DNA from: Verrucomicrobiia bacterium
Lineage (GTDB): Bacteria; Verrucomicrobiota; Verrucomicrobiia; Limisphaerales; CAIMTB01
Assembly (NCBI GenBank): GCA_019634625.1
Contig: JAHCBA010000015.1
Coordinates: forward strand, 62,001-126,000
DNA: 64,000 bases
Reading direction: 5' to 3'
The notes below the pieces were generated by a model that saw only the letters and a list, made by a program, of their open reading frames with translations, searched no databases and was not told the DNA's origin. This document shows, piece by piece, positions 12,360 through 22,177 of the stretch (position 1 is its first letter; each line of letters opens with the position of its first letter). Position numbers and translations under genes: made by a program.

Positions 12360-13514
12360 CTACGACTTCACCCCCACCCACGGAGCTGTCGCTCCGGACA
12401 ATTCCCCGGGCGCCTCCGCAGCCCGCGGCACCCGGGCGGCGCCGACCACGAAAACCCCCGCCGCCACACCGGCCACCAGGCATAGGGCCCCCACCACCAC
12501 GTGGGCCGTCGCCATGTCCGCCGCCTTGTTCGACCAGACGGTGATGGCCCCCAGAAGAATCTGCACCCCGACCAATCCCACCCAGACCGTCCCGACCCGC
12601 CCCATCCCGGACCGGACCCCGAAGGCACGCCGAAGTCTCAAGGCCGCCACCAGCACCGCGGCGGTCACTCCCAACGCCAGCACCCGGTGCGCCATGTGAA
12701 GCTGCACGTGAAACGGAGTGATCGGGTGGAAATCCCGCGTGTCCATGCGCCCGGCGTTCACCCGCTGCAGGAACCCCTCATCCATGGGGGGCCACACCCG
12801 TCCGTACGCCAGCGGAAAATCCGGCACCGCCAGGCCCGCATGCTGGTGCCGCATGCCCGCCCCCACCAGGAGCTGGACCAGAATCAAGCCCGTGGCCAGC
12901 CCCACCCAGGTGCGAACGCCCGGCGCCACGGCCGGTGCGGAAACCTTCCAGCGCCGCCACGCCGGTGACGCCAGCACGGCAATGATGACCAGCAGGGCCA
13001 GGAACAACTGCGCCAATGCCGCATGCACCACGCCGATCTGGTCCTTCATCAGGTTCACCCGCAATCCGCCCAGCACCCCCTGCACCACCACCAGCGCCAG
13101 CGCCATCCAGCCCAGCCGGATCAACCGCCGGTCCTTCGACCCCAACTGTAACCCGACGGCCAGGATCACGGTCATCAGGCCCACCACGGAGGCATAAAGC
13201 CGGTGCGTGTGCTCGTAGAAGATGCCGCCCACCCACTGGGACACGGGAAACAGGAACATGTTGTACCCGTAGGTCGTCGGCCAGTCGGGCACCGCCATCC
13301 CCACCCCGTGCGAGGTCACCAGCCCGCCCAGCGCAATCAACCCCACCGTGGCCAGCGCAGTCAGTGCGGCGTAATGGCTCAGCCAGGGTCGTGTTGTGGA
13401 TTCGGGGGCCATCTCTGCAAAAGGAACCGCCGAGGAACTACCCCCGGCGGCCTCATCCAGCTTCGCCCGACCAAGCCCCTCGCGAGTCCCGCGAAGCCCG
13501 GCCGGCGACGTCAT
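12360..13514 (-). CDS. ctaA: Haem A synthase (CtaA/Cox15)
   Basis: This membrane enzyme oxidises the C8 methyl of haem O to the formyl of haem A. Features include GGLVTSHGVGMAVPDWPTTYG near the N-terminus, EHTHRLYASVVG, VHAALAQLFLALL, RHQHAGLAVPDFPLAYG, and MAHRVLALGVT, giving the conserved His pairs that hold haem. The two halves show the internal repeat expected of Cox15. The start at 13514 is 1 nt from the stop of the upstream copper protein; a second ATG at 13412 (MAPESTTRPW) would remove a 34-residue leader and is an equally good candidate. It directly precedes ctaB. Confidence 0.93.
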   Translation of the reverse strand: MTSPAGLRGTREGLGRAKLDEAAGGSSSAVPFAEMAPESTTRPWLSHYAALTALATVGLIALGGLVTSHGVGMAVPDWPTTYGYNMFLFPVSQWVGGIFYEHTHRLYASVVGLMTVILAVGLQLGSKDRRLIRLGWMALALVVVQGVLGGLRVNLMKDQIGVVHAALAQLFLALLVIIAVLASPAWRRWKVSAPAVAPGVRTWVGLATGLILVQLLVGAGMRHQHAGLAVPDFPLAYGRVWPPMDEGFLQRVNAGRMDTRDFHPITPFHVQLHMAHRVLALGVTAAVLVAALRLRRAFGVRSGMGRVGTVWVGLVGVQILLGAITVWSNKAADMATAHVVVGALCLVAGVAAGVFVVGAARVPRAAEAPGELSGATAPWVGVKS

Positions 13515-13515
13515 C

Positions 13516-14223
13516 CTACTGGGTCAGGACCTCCACAGTAAAGTTCGCCGTTACCGTGGCGTCGCCCACCGTGATCTCCTGGGTCGCAGCCTTGTCGTCC
13601 GTGACATGCGTCCGGCGATGGAATGCCGCCAGCGTGTACGTGCCGGGCGGAACGCCCTCGATCTTGAAGTTCCCGTCCTTGTCCGTCACCGCGTAATACG
13701 GATGCGGGAGCACCCCGACGTAGGCGAACATCCACGGATGCACGTCGCACTTGAACCGCACGAAAACCTCCGCCTGCGGGAACACCCGCTCGATGTCCTT
13801 GCCCCCGGCCATCTGGGCAAGGTTGAACCCGCGGTTGATGCGCGGCGTGGCATGCACGTTGTGCAACACCGGATCCGAATTGCGCACCATGAGCTTCTGG
13901 CCGGTCTGAAGTCCCACCACATACGGCAGATACTCGCAGCCCTTCTGATCCAGAAGCACCGGCTTGCTCGGAGGATCAACCGCCAAGTCGTCGCTCCGCA
14001 GATAGACGAAGACATCCGCCAGCCCGTTGTCCGCCCCCACCAGATAAAACCGGGTCTTCGGCTTTTCGTTCGGCCACAGCTTCCCGCACGAGGGGTCCAA
14101 CGGCATGACCCGCTCCGGCGGCGGCGTGCCCGACAGCGTGATCTTTCCAACAATGTCGGCGCCTGAGGCGGACCCGACGCCCGCCAGCAGCGCCACTCCG
14201 GCGACTGTTCCAATCAATCTCAT
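13516..14223 (-). CDS. Secreted cupredoxin-like protein with a carboxypeptidase-regulatory-like domain
   Basis: The 235-residue protein has a signal peptide (LIGTVAGVALLAGVGSASGA). Residues 100-170 resemble a cupredoxin: NSDPVLHNVHATP supplies His121/His124 and VRFKCDVHPWMFAY supplies Cys159, His162 and Met165 in C-x2-H-x2-M spacing, as in type-1 copper sites. Residues 170-205 (YAVTDKDGNFKIEGVPPGTYTLAAFH) form a carboxypeptidase-regulatory/CNA-B-like strand set. It is the first gene of the oxidase operon, so a role as electron carrier or copper donor is a reasonable inference. The ATG at 14223 is the first in frame with a signal peptide. Confidence 0.82.
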   Translation of the reverse strand: MRLIGTVAGVALLAGVGSASGADIVGKITLSGTPPPERVMPLDPSCGKLWPNEKPKTRFYLVGADNGLADVFVYLRSDDLAVDPPSKPVLLDQKGCEYLPYVVGLQTGQKLMVRNSDPVLHNVHATPRINRGFNLAQMAGGKDIERVFPQAEVFVRFKCDVHPWMFAYVGVLPHPYYAVTDKDGNFKIEGVPPGTYTLAAFHRRTHVTDDKAATQEITVGDATVTANFTVEVLTQ

Positions 14224-14237
14224 CGTGATGCGTAAAT

Positions 14238-14251
14238 AGGTGTTAAGACCT
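14238..14251. promoter_or_regulatory. Near-perfect palindrome upstream of the oxidase operon
   Basis: The sequence AGGTGTTAAGACCT is symmetric except for one position in each arm. It lies 15 nt upstream of the start codon of the copper protein that heads the oxidase operon. It could be an operator or part of the leader. No promoter was assigned with confidence. Confidence 0.3.
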
Positions 14252-14369
14252 GAGCGGCGACCTAACAACCCCGCCCCAACCCGGGCAAGCGATTTGTGTC
14301 GCGCCGCCCAAGGTAGAAGCCCCGCTTCTCGCCAGAATTGCCCCCGTTGCGGGCCCACACCGCAATCCC

Positions 14370-14879
14370 TCAAACCGGCCTCGCCCGTTGCCCGCCCCCC
14401 CCTTTCCTACCCCCCCGCAATCGAGGCATCAGCCGCGCCATGGCCAGGGCCGACCGCGCCGCCTCCACCCCCCGGTTGTACCGTGCATCCAGGCAGCGCG
14501 CATCCGCCTGCGATTGGTTCGCCACCAGCAGCACCTCGTGGATCACCGGCACCCGGTGCCGGACGGCGATCCCCATCAGGGCCCCGGTGACCGTGGTTCC
14601 CACCAGATCCGCATGCGCCGTCTCCCCGCGAATGATCACCCCCAGGCAGATCAACGCCGACCAGCGCCCGCGGGCCTCGTGCAGCAGGGATTCGGCGGCC
14701 ACAGGGATCTCGAACGCCCCGGGCACCCGGAACACCTCAACCTCCGCTCCCGTCGTCCGAAGTCCATGCACCGCCGCGTCCAGCAGTCCATCGACGTGTT
14801 TGCGATTGTACTCGGACGCCACAATCGCCACCCGCGCCCGGGACGCCACGGGAGCGGCCAGTTTGACCCGTTTGAGCAT
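14370..14879 (-). CDS. ribH: 6,7-dimethyl-8-ribityllumazine synthase
   Basis: RibH condenses the ribityl-aminouracil intermediate with dihydroxybutanone phosphate, the penultimate step to riboflavin. The 169-residue protein has IVASEYNRKHVDGLLDAA, RVPGAFEIPVAAESLL and CLGVIIRGETAHADLV, where His89 is the likely catalytic base. HEVLLVANQSQADAR is a variant of the usual F-G-V-L-T-x-x-x-x-x-Q-A segment. The C-terminal tail is Gly/Arg-rich. The ATG at 14879 follows ribBA by 29 nt, so the substrates of RibH come from its neighbour's product. Confidence 0.93.
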   Translation of the reverse strand: MLKRVKLAAPVASRARVAIVASEYNRKHVDGLLDAAVHGLRTTGAEVEVFRVPGAFEIPVAAESLLHEARGRWSALICLGVIIRGETAHADLVGTTVTGALMGIAVRHRVPVIHEVLLVANQSQADARCLDARYNRGVEAARSALAMARLMPRLRGGRKGGGGQRARPV

Positions 14880-14908
14880 GCCCCCCGACCCTGCCGGGTC
14901 CGCCCCCC

Positions 14909-16144
14909 TCAAAGCAAGTGGCCGAGTTTGTCCCGCTTGGTCTTCAGATACCGCCGGTTGTGCGGATTCGGCCGGATCTGGATCGGGATCTGATCCACGA
15001 TCTCCAGTCCGTACCCCTCCAACCCGACCACCTTGCGCGGATTGTTGGTCAGCAACCGGATCTTCCGCAGCCCGAGATCCACCAGGATCTGGGCCCCGAT
15101 CCCGTATTCCCGCAGATCCATCGGGTAGCCGAGGTCGAGGTTGGCCTGCACCGTGTCGCGCCCCTGTTCCTGCAGCTTGTAAGCCTGGATCTTCGGCGCC
15201 AGTCCGATCCCACGCCCCTCCTGCCGCATGTAAACCAGCACCCCGCGTCCCGCCTCCGCAATCTGCCGCAAGGCCTGCTGCAACTGCGGCCCGCAGTCGC
15301 ATCGCAACGACCCGAAGACATCCCCGGTCAGGCACTCGCTGTGCACCCGCACCAGGACCGGCTTCCCGTCCGCCACGTTCCCATGCACCAGCGCGACATG
15401 ATGCTGGTCGTCGGTCAACGCCCGGTACAACACCAGTTGGAACTCCCCGAACTCCGTCGGCATCCGCACCGCCTCCACCCGCTCGATCAACCGCTCCTGC
15501 CGGCGTCGATGCTCGATCAGCGCCTCGATCGAACAGATCTTCAACCGGTGCCGCACCGCGAACCGCCGCAGCTTCGCCAGCCGCATCATGGTCCCGTCGT
15601 CGTCCATGATCTCGCAGATCACCCCCATCGGCCGGTACCCCGCCAACCGCGCCAGATCCACCGCCGCCTCCGTGTGCCCCGCCCGCTGCAACACCCCGCC
15701 CGCCTTGGCCCGCAGCGGAAACACATGACCCGGCTGCACCAGGTCCCCGGGCACCGCCGTCGGATCCGCCATCACCTGAATCGTCCGCGCCCGGTCGGCC
15801 GCGCTGATCCCCGTGGTGATCCCCGTCGCCGCATCCACCGAAACCTGGAAGTCCGTCCGGAAACTCTCCCGGTTCTGCACCACCATCCGGTCAATCCCCA
15901 ACTGCCGCAGCCTCTCCGATGTCGCCGGTACGCAGATCAGCCCGCGCCCGTGCTTGGCCATGAAGTTGATGGCCGCCGGCGTCACCCGCTCCGCCGCCAT
16001 CACCAGATCCCCCTCATTCTCGCGATCGGCATCGTCCACCACGATGACCATCCGCCCCCGGCGAAGATCGGTCAGGGCGGCGTCGATGGGGTCCAGTGGG
16101 CTCGGCACGCCGCTCAGGCTATCAGGCGCCCCACGCGGGGTCAC
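14909..16144 (-). CDS. ribBA: Bifunctional 3,4-dihydroxy-2-butanone 4-phosphate synthase / GTP cyclohydrolase II
   Basis: The N-terminal half makes dihydroxybutanone phosphate from ribulose 5-phosphate; it shows [16 protein letters not shown] with the acidic loop and [13 protein letters not shown]. The C-terminal half opens GTP; it shows the zinc site C-x10-C-x-C in [18 protein letters not shown], the [10 protein letters not shown] segment, and [17 protein letters not shown]. The chosen start is a GTG at 16144 that overlaps the glgA stop (GTGA), giving 411 residues; a GTG at 16108 is an alternative. No ATG lies at the expected position. It is followed by ribH. Confidence 0.94.
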   Translation of the reverse strand: MTPRGAPDSLSGVPSPLDPIDAALTDLRRGRMVIVVDDADRENEGDLVMAAERVTPAAINFMAKHGRGLICVPATSERLRQLGIDRMVVQNRESFRTDFQVSVDAATGITTGISAADRARTIQVMADPTAVPGDLVQPGHVFPLRAKAGGVLQRAGHTEAAVDLARLAGYRPMGVICEIMDDDGTMMRLAKLRRFAVRHRLKICSIEALIEHRRRQERLIERVEAVRMPTEFGEFQLVLYRALTDDQHHVALVHGNVADGKPVLVRVHSECLTGDVFGSLRCDCGPQLQQALRQIAEAGRGVLVYMRQEGRGIGLAPKIQAYKLQEQGRDTVQANLDLGYPMDLREYGIGAQILVDLGLRKIRLLTNNPRKVVGLEGYGLEIVDQIPIQIRPNPHNRRYLKTKRDKLGHLL

Positions 16145-17580
16145 GCCCCGCCACGATAAACCTCCTCGTACGCCGCCCGCGTCCGGTCCCACGAAAAGTC
16201 GGCCGCCATCCCGTTCCGCCGGTAGAATCCAAGCCAGTCCGGCTGCGCGTACAACGCCAGCCCCTTCCGGATGGCCTTCACCAGCGCCCGGCTCGAATAC
16301 GACTCGAACTTGATCCCGTTGGCCCGCCCCGGGTCGTCCCGCAGATCCGTCACCGAGTCGTCCAATCCCCCCGTCCGCCGCACGATCGGCACCGTCCCGT
16401 ACCGCAGGCTGTACATCTGGTTGAGCCCGCACGGCTCGAACCGCGACGGCATCAGGAAGAAATCGCACCCGGCCTCGATCCGGTGCGACAGCGCCACATC
16501 GAAGCTGACCCGGCTCCCCACCTTGTCCGGATACCGCCGCATCAGCGCCGTCAACGCGCTCTGGTATTCCGCCTGCCCGCTCCCCAGCGAGACAAACTGG
16601 ATCGGCCCCGCCAGCATCTCCTCCAGCGCCCCCAGGGTCAGGTCCACGCCCTTCTGCTCCGCCAGCCTCCCCACCGTCCCCAGCAACGGCACCGACGCCC
16701 GCGGCGGCAATCCCATCTCCGTCTGCAGGGCCGCCTTGATCAGCGCCTTCCCCCGCATTTCCTCCGCCGTGTACGCAAACGGCAGATACGGGTTCCCCTC
16801 GGTCTTCCACTCGTCGTAATCCACCCCGTTCAGAATCCCCCGCAGCACCCCCTGCCGCGACCGGATCACCCCGTCCAACCCGTCCCCAAACTCCGGCGTG
16901 GTGATCTCCCGCGCGTACCGCGGACTCACCGTGGTCAGCGCATCGGCATAAATAAGCCCGGTCTTCAACAGGTTGAACCCGCCATGAAACTCCGCGCCGC
17001 CCGGATGGAAATGCGACCACGGCAACCCCGTCAGCCCATACGCCGCACGCCCGAACATCCCCTGGTACGCCAGGTTGTGAATGGTCAGCACCGTCCGCGG
17101 CGCCTCCGCCCACCCCCCCCGTTCCACCGCGTCCCGGATCAGCAACGGCACCAGCCCCGTCGGCCAGTCATGCACATGCACCACCTCCGGCCGCCACGGC
17201 AGATGCCGCGCCAAATGCACCACCGCCTGGCTGAATCCGATGTACCGCGCGTCATTGTCCCCGTACGGCACATGGGTGTCGCCATACACGCCGTCCCGGT
17301 CGAAATACTCCAGCGCATGGACGAAATACACGGTCAGGTTGGGCTCCGGTTCGAGTACCCGGACCTCCGGCCGCACCGTCCGGTCCCCCACCGTCAGTTC
17401 CATCCACCAGTCCAGCCGCTCCGGACTGTGACGCGCCCAGATCGGCCGGTACAACGGCGTCACCACCCCGACCCGATGCCCCGCCCGGGCCAGCGCCTTG
17501 GCCAGCGCCGAGACCATGTCCGACAACCCGCCGGTCTTCGAGTAGGGATGCAGTTCGCTGGTCGCCAGTAGAATGCGCAT
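16141..17580 (-). CDS. glgA: Glycogen synthase (ADP-glucose type)
   Basis: GlgA extends alpha-1,4-glucan chains from ADP-glucose. The N-terminus [21 protein letters not shown] carries the substrate-binding Lys15 in KTGGL. The C-terminal GT-B domain has [14 protein letters not shown] and [29 protein letters not shown] with the Glu of the E-x7-E motif. Length (479 residues) is normal for the GT5 family. It lies 27 nt downstream of serS and overlaps ribBA by 4 nt, an arrangement that joins unrelated pathways. Confidence 0.95.
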   Translation of the reverse strand: MRILLATSELHPYSKTGGLSDMVSALAKALARAGHRVGVVTPLYRPIWARHSPERLDWWMELTVGDRTVRPEVRVLEPEPNLTVYFVHALEYFDRDGVYGDTHVPYGDNDARYIGFSQAVVHLARHLPWRPEVVHVHDWPTGLVPLLIRDAVERGGWAEAPRTVLTIHNLAYQGMFGRAAYGLTGLPWSHFHPGGAEFHGGFNLLKTGLIYADALTTVSPRYAREITTPEFGDGLDGVIRSRQGVLRGILNGVDYDEWKTEGNPYLPFAYTAEEMRGKALIKAALQTEMGLPPRASVPLLGTVGRLAEQKGVDLTLGALEEMLAGPIQFVSLGSGQAEYQSALTALMRRYPDKVGSRVSFDVALSHRIEAGCDFFLMPSRFEPCGLNQMYSLRYGTVPIVRRTGGLDDSVTDLRDDPGRANGIKFESYSSRALVKAIRKGLALYAQPDWLGFYRRNGMAADFSWDRTRAAYEEVYRGGA

Positions 17581-17607
17581 GCTCCAGTTCCCGTGTTCAG
17601 GGTTCGT

Positions 17608-18909
17608 TCAGGGTTCAATCCGGTCCGTCCCCAAATAGTCCCGCAGCGGCTCCGGAACGATCACCCCACCGTCCGCCTGCTGATGGGTCTCGATCAAGGC
17701 CACAAACAGCCGCGCCAGGGCCGTCCCGCTGCCGTTGAGAATATGCGGGAACCGGTTCTGCCCCTCCTCGTCCTTGAATCGCAGATTCATCCGGCGCGCC
17801 TGAAACTCCTCGCAATTCGAACAGCTCGACACCTCCAGCCATCCCCCCTGCCCCGGCGCCCACAACTCGATGTCATAGGTCCTGGCGCTCGCGAACCCCA
17901 TGTCCCCCGTGCACAACTGGATCACCCGGTAGTGCAGCCCCAGGCTCTGCAGGATCCGCTCCGCGTTCCCCACCATCTCCTGCAACGCCGCCTCCCCCTC
18001 CTCCGGCCGCACAATCCGGATCATCTCCACCTTGTCGAACTGGTGCACCCGGATCATCCCCCGCGTCCCCACCCCGGCCGCCCCCGCCTCCGCCCGAAAA
18101 CACGGACTGTACGCCACGTACCGGACCGGCAGCGCTTCAACCGGCAGGATCTCCTCCCGATGGATGTTCGCCACCGGCGCCTCCGCGGTCGGAACCAGGT
18201 ACAGCTTCCCCAACGTCCCGTCATCCAGTCCCTCCCGCACCGCATACGCCTGGTCCGCAAACTTCGGAAACTGACCCACCCCCACCATGCACGCATGACC
18301 CACCACAAACGGCGGCGACACCTCGGTGTACCCGTGCTCACGGATGTGAAGGTCCAGCATGTACTGGATCAACGCCCGCTCCAGCCGCGCCCCCCAGCCC
18401 GTATACAAAAGAAAGCCGCTCCCCGAGAGCTTCGCGCCCCGCTCGAAATCCACCAACCGCAACCGCTGACACAACTCGACATGCGTCCGCGGCGTGAACT
18501 CAAACGCACGTCGCTCCCCCCACGTCCGGATCACCGGGTTGTCCTCCGCACTCCGCCCCACCGGCACTCCCGCGTCCGGCAGATTCGGCAGGGCCAGCAA
18601 TACCTCGCGCCGGCGCTCCTCGCATTCGTCCACCTCCCGGTCCAGTGCCGCGATCCGCTCCCCCAATCCCCGCACCTCGGCCTTCCGCGCCTCCGCCTCC
18701 GCCACCTTCTTCTGGCCCATCAGCGCCCCAATCGCCTTCGAAGCCGCGTTCCGCTCCGCCTTCAACCGCTCGACCTCCCCCACCTTCAACCGCCGCGCCT
18801 CGTCCAGCTCCACCAAAGCGTCGATCTTCGCCTCATCCCCAGCCCCACGCGCCCGCAGCCGTTCCCGCACCCAGTCCGGCCGCTCCCGCACTAACTTCAT
18901 GTCGAGCAT
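17608..18909 (-). CDS. serS: Seryl-tRNA synthetase
   Basis: SerS charges tRNA-Ser. The first ~110 residues form the coiled-coil arm that grips the tRNA long variable loop (RRLKVGEVERLKAERNAASK...). Class II motifs follow: motif 2 in CFRAEAGAAGVGTRGMIRVHQFDKVEM and motif 3 in NGSGTALARLFVALIE. TAEAPVANIHRE and SSCSNCEEFQARR are also characteristic. The ATG at 18909 (MLDMKLVRERPDWV) gives 433 residues; the frame is open 13 codons further but the upstream part does not match the family. A second ATG lies at 18900. Confidence 0.96.
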   Translation of the reverse strand: MLDMKLVRERPDWVRERLRARGAGDEAKIDALVELDEARRLKVGEVERLKAERNAASKAIGALMGQKKVAEAEARKAEVRGLGERIAALDREVDECEERRREVLLALPNLPDAGVPVGRSAEDNPVIRTWGERRAFEFTPRTHVELCQRLRLVDFERGAKLSGSGFLLYTGWGARLERALIQYMLDLHIREHGYTEVSPPFVVGHACMVGVGQFPKFADQAYAVREGLDDGTLGKLYLVPTAEAPVANIHREEILPVEALPVRYVAYSPCFRAEAGAAGVGTRGMIRVHQFDKVEMIRIVRPEEGEAALQEMVGNAERILQSLGLHYRVIQLCTGDMGFASARTYDIELWAPGQGGWLEVSSCSNCEEFQARRMNLRFKDEEGQNRFPHILNGSGTALARLFVALIETHQQADGGVIVPEPLRDYLGTDRIEP

Positions 18910-18998
18910 CGCGGCGCCAGTCTTAGAAACCGCCCCACCCCGACGCAAGACCCCGTCACACCGTCCGCCCTCCGCCCTCTGCCTTCCGAGGAGCTACG

Positions 18999-19018
18999 CA
19001 ATTCGCTGAGACGAATTG
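18999..19018. promoter_or_regulatory. Inverted repeat overlapping a candidate -35 box
   Basis: CAATTCG and CGAATTG form a perfect 7-bp inverted repeat separated by 6 nt. The right arm overlaps the candidate -35 element at 19016. It could be an operator for the secreted protein gene starting at 19088 or a weak hairpin downstream of nothing else. Function is inferred. Confidence 0.35.
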
Positions 19019-19044
19019 GATTACCGGCTTCTGATCTCTATAAC
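19016..19044 (+). promoter_or_regulatory. Candidate sigma-70-type promoter for the 1029-aa secreted protein
   Basis: TTGGAT (19016-19021) and TATAAC (19039-19044) are separated by 17 nt, in a locally AT-rich patch 44 nt upstream of the ATG at 19088. The -10 box matches five of six consensus positions, the -35 only three. Confidence 0.35.
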
Positions 19045-19087
19045 ATTGACTCACCCTGCGAAATCAGGGACGGACTGAACCCATCCT

Positions 19088-22000
19088 ATGGAGGCTCTCC
19101 ACGTCCGGCACTGCCGTCTTCCCGTGTCCATTCCCCGCCCCCCATTGGCCTGGCTCGGTGCCCTCGCCGCCGCCGCCTTCGTGGCCGCCACTCCCGGCTC
19201 CCTCCGCGCCGCCACACCCTGGGGCACCCCCATCATGCAGCCCGGCATCGGAGCCGTTACCTGCGCCGCCCCCGCCAGCATGGCCCTGACCAATGCCTGG
19301 GTCATGGGCCTCATGGATTTCCGCAATCCGCCCCCCGGTGACTACGGCCCCCTCGGCCCGGCCGCGCCGCTCTGGAACCCGCCCGACTACCATCACCCGT
19401 CCTGGACCGCCGAGACCCTCGGCGCCGTGTACGGTCTGGCCATCGACACCCAGGGCGACATCTACGCCGCCGCCCACGGCCTCTATTCCAAATCCTGGTT
19501 CCTCAATTACCACCATCGCTACGGCAGCCTCGGGGGCGGTTCGAATTCGCTCGCCGCCGCCGGGACCATCTACCGGATCAACCGGACCAACGGCGTCCCC
19601 TCCGTCTTCGCCGTCCTGCCCCAGCAGGCCATGACCCTCACCCCCGGCTGGGTCTCAGGCCCCGGCATCGGCAACCTCGCCCACGACCCCGTTCACAATC
19701 AGTTCTTCGCCACCAACCTCGAAGACGGCCGCATCTACCGCATCGACAGCGCCGGTTCCGTCGTCCAGACCTTCGATCCCCTCGGTGCCGATACCGGCGC
19801 CCCCGGCCTTCCCCCCCTGACCGAACTCCTCTGGGGCATCGGCGTGTCCCAGGGCGCCGTCCACTACGCGGTCTGGAACACCGGCGGCTCCACCTCCCCC
19901 GGCAAAATCCGGCGCATCCAGATCTCCGGTACCGGCGCCCTCCTCCCCGCCACCGACGCGGAAATCCTCACCGTCCCCGCCTCGCCCATCGCCGTGCCCA
20001 CCGGCTGGGCCCAGGCCGTCCCGGTCACCGACATCGCCTTCTCTGCCGACGGCACCCGCATGCTCCTCGGGGAACGCACCATGCTCACCCCGACCGACTC
20101 CTATAATCACGCCAGCCGCGTCCACATCGCGGTCCTCTCCGGCACCACCTGGACCGTCACCCGCACCCTCGAGACCGGCAACAGTTGGGGCCGCGGCGAA
20201 GCCTATGGCGGCGTGGCCTACGGCGAGGAAAACGGCGCCCCCGAACAGATCATCTGGATGACCTCCGCCGACCTCGCCGACATGCCCGGACCCCACGGCA
20301 TCCAGGGCGTACGCCCCGCCGACTTCCCCCTGGCCACCAGCCCCTCCATCGTCACCAACGCCTTCCGCGTCCCCTTCGATCCCGCCTACACCACCTCCGG
20401 TCCCGACTTCAAAGGCAGCGGCGGCGACGTCGAGATCATGCCCGGCCAGCCCTGCAGCGCCATCCGCGTCCTGCGGGTCGAATGCCCGAAGGAACCCGGC
20501 GCCCCCGTCACCGTGACCGCCGAAATCACCAACCTCTCCGGGGTCACCGTGAACTACGCCTGGTTCACCCCCTGCCCCACCAACCTCCTCCCCGCCGGGG
20601 CCATCACCCTGCAACCCATCCCCACCACCGTCTTCAACCTGCCCGGCCCCCTCACCAACAACGGCACCGCCACCATCACCTTCCAGCTTCCCGCCGGTGC
20701 CGACGGCCATACCGTCTGCTTCCGCCTCACCCTCCTCAACGAAAGCGGTGAGGTCTGCTGCACCGAAAAACTCTGCGTCGTCGTCCCCAACTGCGACTGC
20801 GCCCGCCTCGTCGAGCACAAGATCGATTGCCGGCTCCAGCCCGACGGCACCGTTCTCTACACGCTCCAGCTCGTGGTCGAAAATCTCACCCACCTCTCGC
20901 CCAACCCGTTCCCGTTCTACTACGCCACCTTCCTGCCCCCGTCCGCATTCAGTCCGGCCCATGCCGTGCCCGTTCCCAACCCCATTCCCCCCGGCGGCAC
21001 CGGCGTCTTCACCGTCAATTACACCGGCGGCCCCGGACCCCTCTGCTTCAACCTCACCCTCCACGACGAAAGCATCGACCCCTGCTGCGCCATCCCCGTC
21101 TGCCTCGAACTGCCCCCCTGCGTGGGCACCCCCGTCAAACCCGACTTCTGCGCCGTCGATGAACGCGTCCCCTGCCGGCCCAACACCGACGGCACCCCGG
21201 GCAGCAGCGCCATCATCCTCTACACCGTCTGCAACAACGCCACCGTCCCCCGCACCTACACCTGGGCGGCCGCCGGTCTCCCCGCCTCCCCTCCCTGCAC
21301 CCAGGTCCTCGGCGTGTCCGACTTCTCCCCCGCCACCGGCACCCTCGGCCCCATCCCCCCCGGCGGCTGCCTCACCGTTCCCATCGTGATCCGCTGCCCC
21401 GATCTCCCGCCCGGCGGTTGCGCCGCCTTCGAGGTCTGCGCCTCCGCCGGACCCGACCTCCCGCGACTCTGCTGCCGCGGAACCGTCTTCCGCCCGCGCA
21501 TCGGCGATCCCGTCATCCACCTCGTCCGCGACCCCGCCGCCCCGACGCCCACCCTCACCGTCGGGGGCTCCGTCCCGCTCGACTTCGACGTCGCCAATCC
21601 CGGCACCGCACCCCTCGACGCCACCGTCGTCATTCGCGACCGCGTCAATATCCTCGGCTTCGCTTCCCAACCCGGAAACGTCCCGGACATCGGTCACGTC
21701 GCGTCCTTCACCCTGGCACCCGCCGCCACCCAGCGCCTGCGCGTCCTCGTCTCCCGCTTCGACCTCGGACAAAACCCGCCGCCCTTCTCCGAGGTCCTCG
21801 CCTGGGCCCGCTCCGATCTGGAAGCCCTGGACCTCCTGTCCCTCGGCGAACCGGACCTCGCCACCCCGCTGCGCCTGCCCGCCCGCACCGGCACCGTCGA
21901 TCCCCAGCCCCGCCCCACCATCGCCGGGTTCCGCATCGTCCCGACCGATCCACCTCGCGCCGCCCTGACCCTCGAGTCCGTCGCCGGCGCCCGCTACCGC

Positions 22001-22177
22001 ATCGAACGGAACCCGTCCCTCCGCGAAGACTGGGCCACCACGCGCCCCGAAATCGAAGACTGCCCCGTGGACGACCAAGGCGTCTTCGTCGGCAACGGCG
22101 GCGCCCTGACCTGCGAGGTCCCCTGCGAACCCGGCGAAACCGCCATGTTCTTCCGCATCGTCCGCCTGCCCGAGTGA
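19088..22177 (+). CDS. Large secreted Cys-rich protein with an N-terminal propeller-like domain
   Basis: The 1029-residue product has an N-terminal signal (LAWLGALAAAAFVAATPGSLRA). Residues ~100-430 have repeated Y-G-L-A-I-D / D-P-V-H-N-Q-F-F-A-T-N type blades and resemble a beta-propeller. Residues ~455-805 hold three Cys-rich beta domains, each ending in a doublet-Cys segment (GEVCCTEKLCVVVPNC, IDPCCAIPVCLELPPC, PRLCCRGTVFRP). A CARDB-like region follows. The last ~75 residues (VAGARYRIERNPSLRED ... MFFRIVRLPE) match the C-terminal module seen in six other proteins of this window. No enzyme motif was found. Surface or matrix function is likely but unproven. Confidence 0.75.
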   Translation: MEALHVRHCRLPVSIPRPPLAWLGALAAAAFVAATPGSLRAATPWGTPIMQPGIGAVTCAAPASMALTNAWVMGLMDFRNPPPGDYGPLGPAAPLWNPPDYHHPSWTAETLGAVYGLAIDTQGDIYAAAHGLYSKSWFLNYHHRYGSLGGGSNSLAAAGTIYRINRTNGVPSVFAVLPQQAMTLTPGWVSGPGIGNLAHDPVHNQFFATNLEDGRIYRIDSAGSVVQTFDPLGADTGAPGLPPLTELLWGIGVSQGAVHYAVWNTGGSTSPGKIRRIQISGTGALLPATDAEILTVPASPIAVPTGWAQAVPVTDIAFSADGTRMLLGERTMLTPTDSYNHASRVHIAVLSGTTWTVTRTLETGNSWGRGEAYGGVAYGEENGAPEQIIWMTSADLADMPGPHGIQGVRPADFPLATSPSIVTNAFRVPFDPAYTTSGPDFKGSGGDVEIMPGQPCSAIRVLRVECPKEPGAPVTVTAEITNLSGVTVNYAWFTPCPTNLLPAGAITLQPIPTTVFNLPGPLTNNGTATITFQLPAGADGHTVCFRLTLLNESGEVCCTEKLCVVVPNCDCARLVEHKIDCRLQPDGTVLYTLQLVVENLTHLSPNPFPFYYATFLPPSAFSPAHAVPVPNPIPPGGTGVFTVNYTGGPGPLCFNLTLHDESIDPCCAIPVCLELPPCVGTPVKPDFCAVDERVPCRPNTDGTPGSSAIILYTVCNNATVPRTYTWAAAGLPASPPCTQVLGVSDFSPATGTLGPIPPGGCLTVPIVIRCPDLPPGGCAAFEVCASAGPDLPRLCCRGTVFRPRIGDPVIHLVRDPAAPTPTLTVGGSVPLDFDVANPGTAPLDATVVIRDRVNILGFASQPGNVPDIGHVASFTLAPAATQRLRVLVSRFDLGQNPPPFSEVLAWARSDLEALDLLSLGEPDLATPLRLPARTGTVDPQPRPTIAGFRIVPTDPPRAALTLESVAGARYRIERNPSLREDWATTRPEIEDCPVDDQGVFVGNGGALTCEVPCEPGETAMFFRIVRLPE

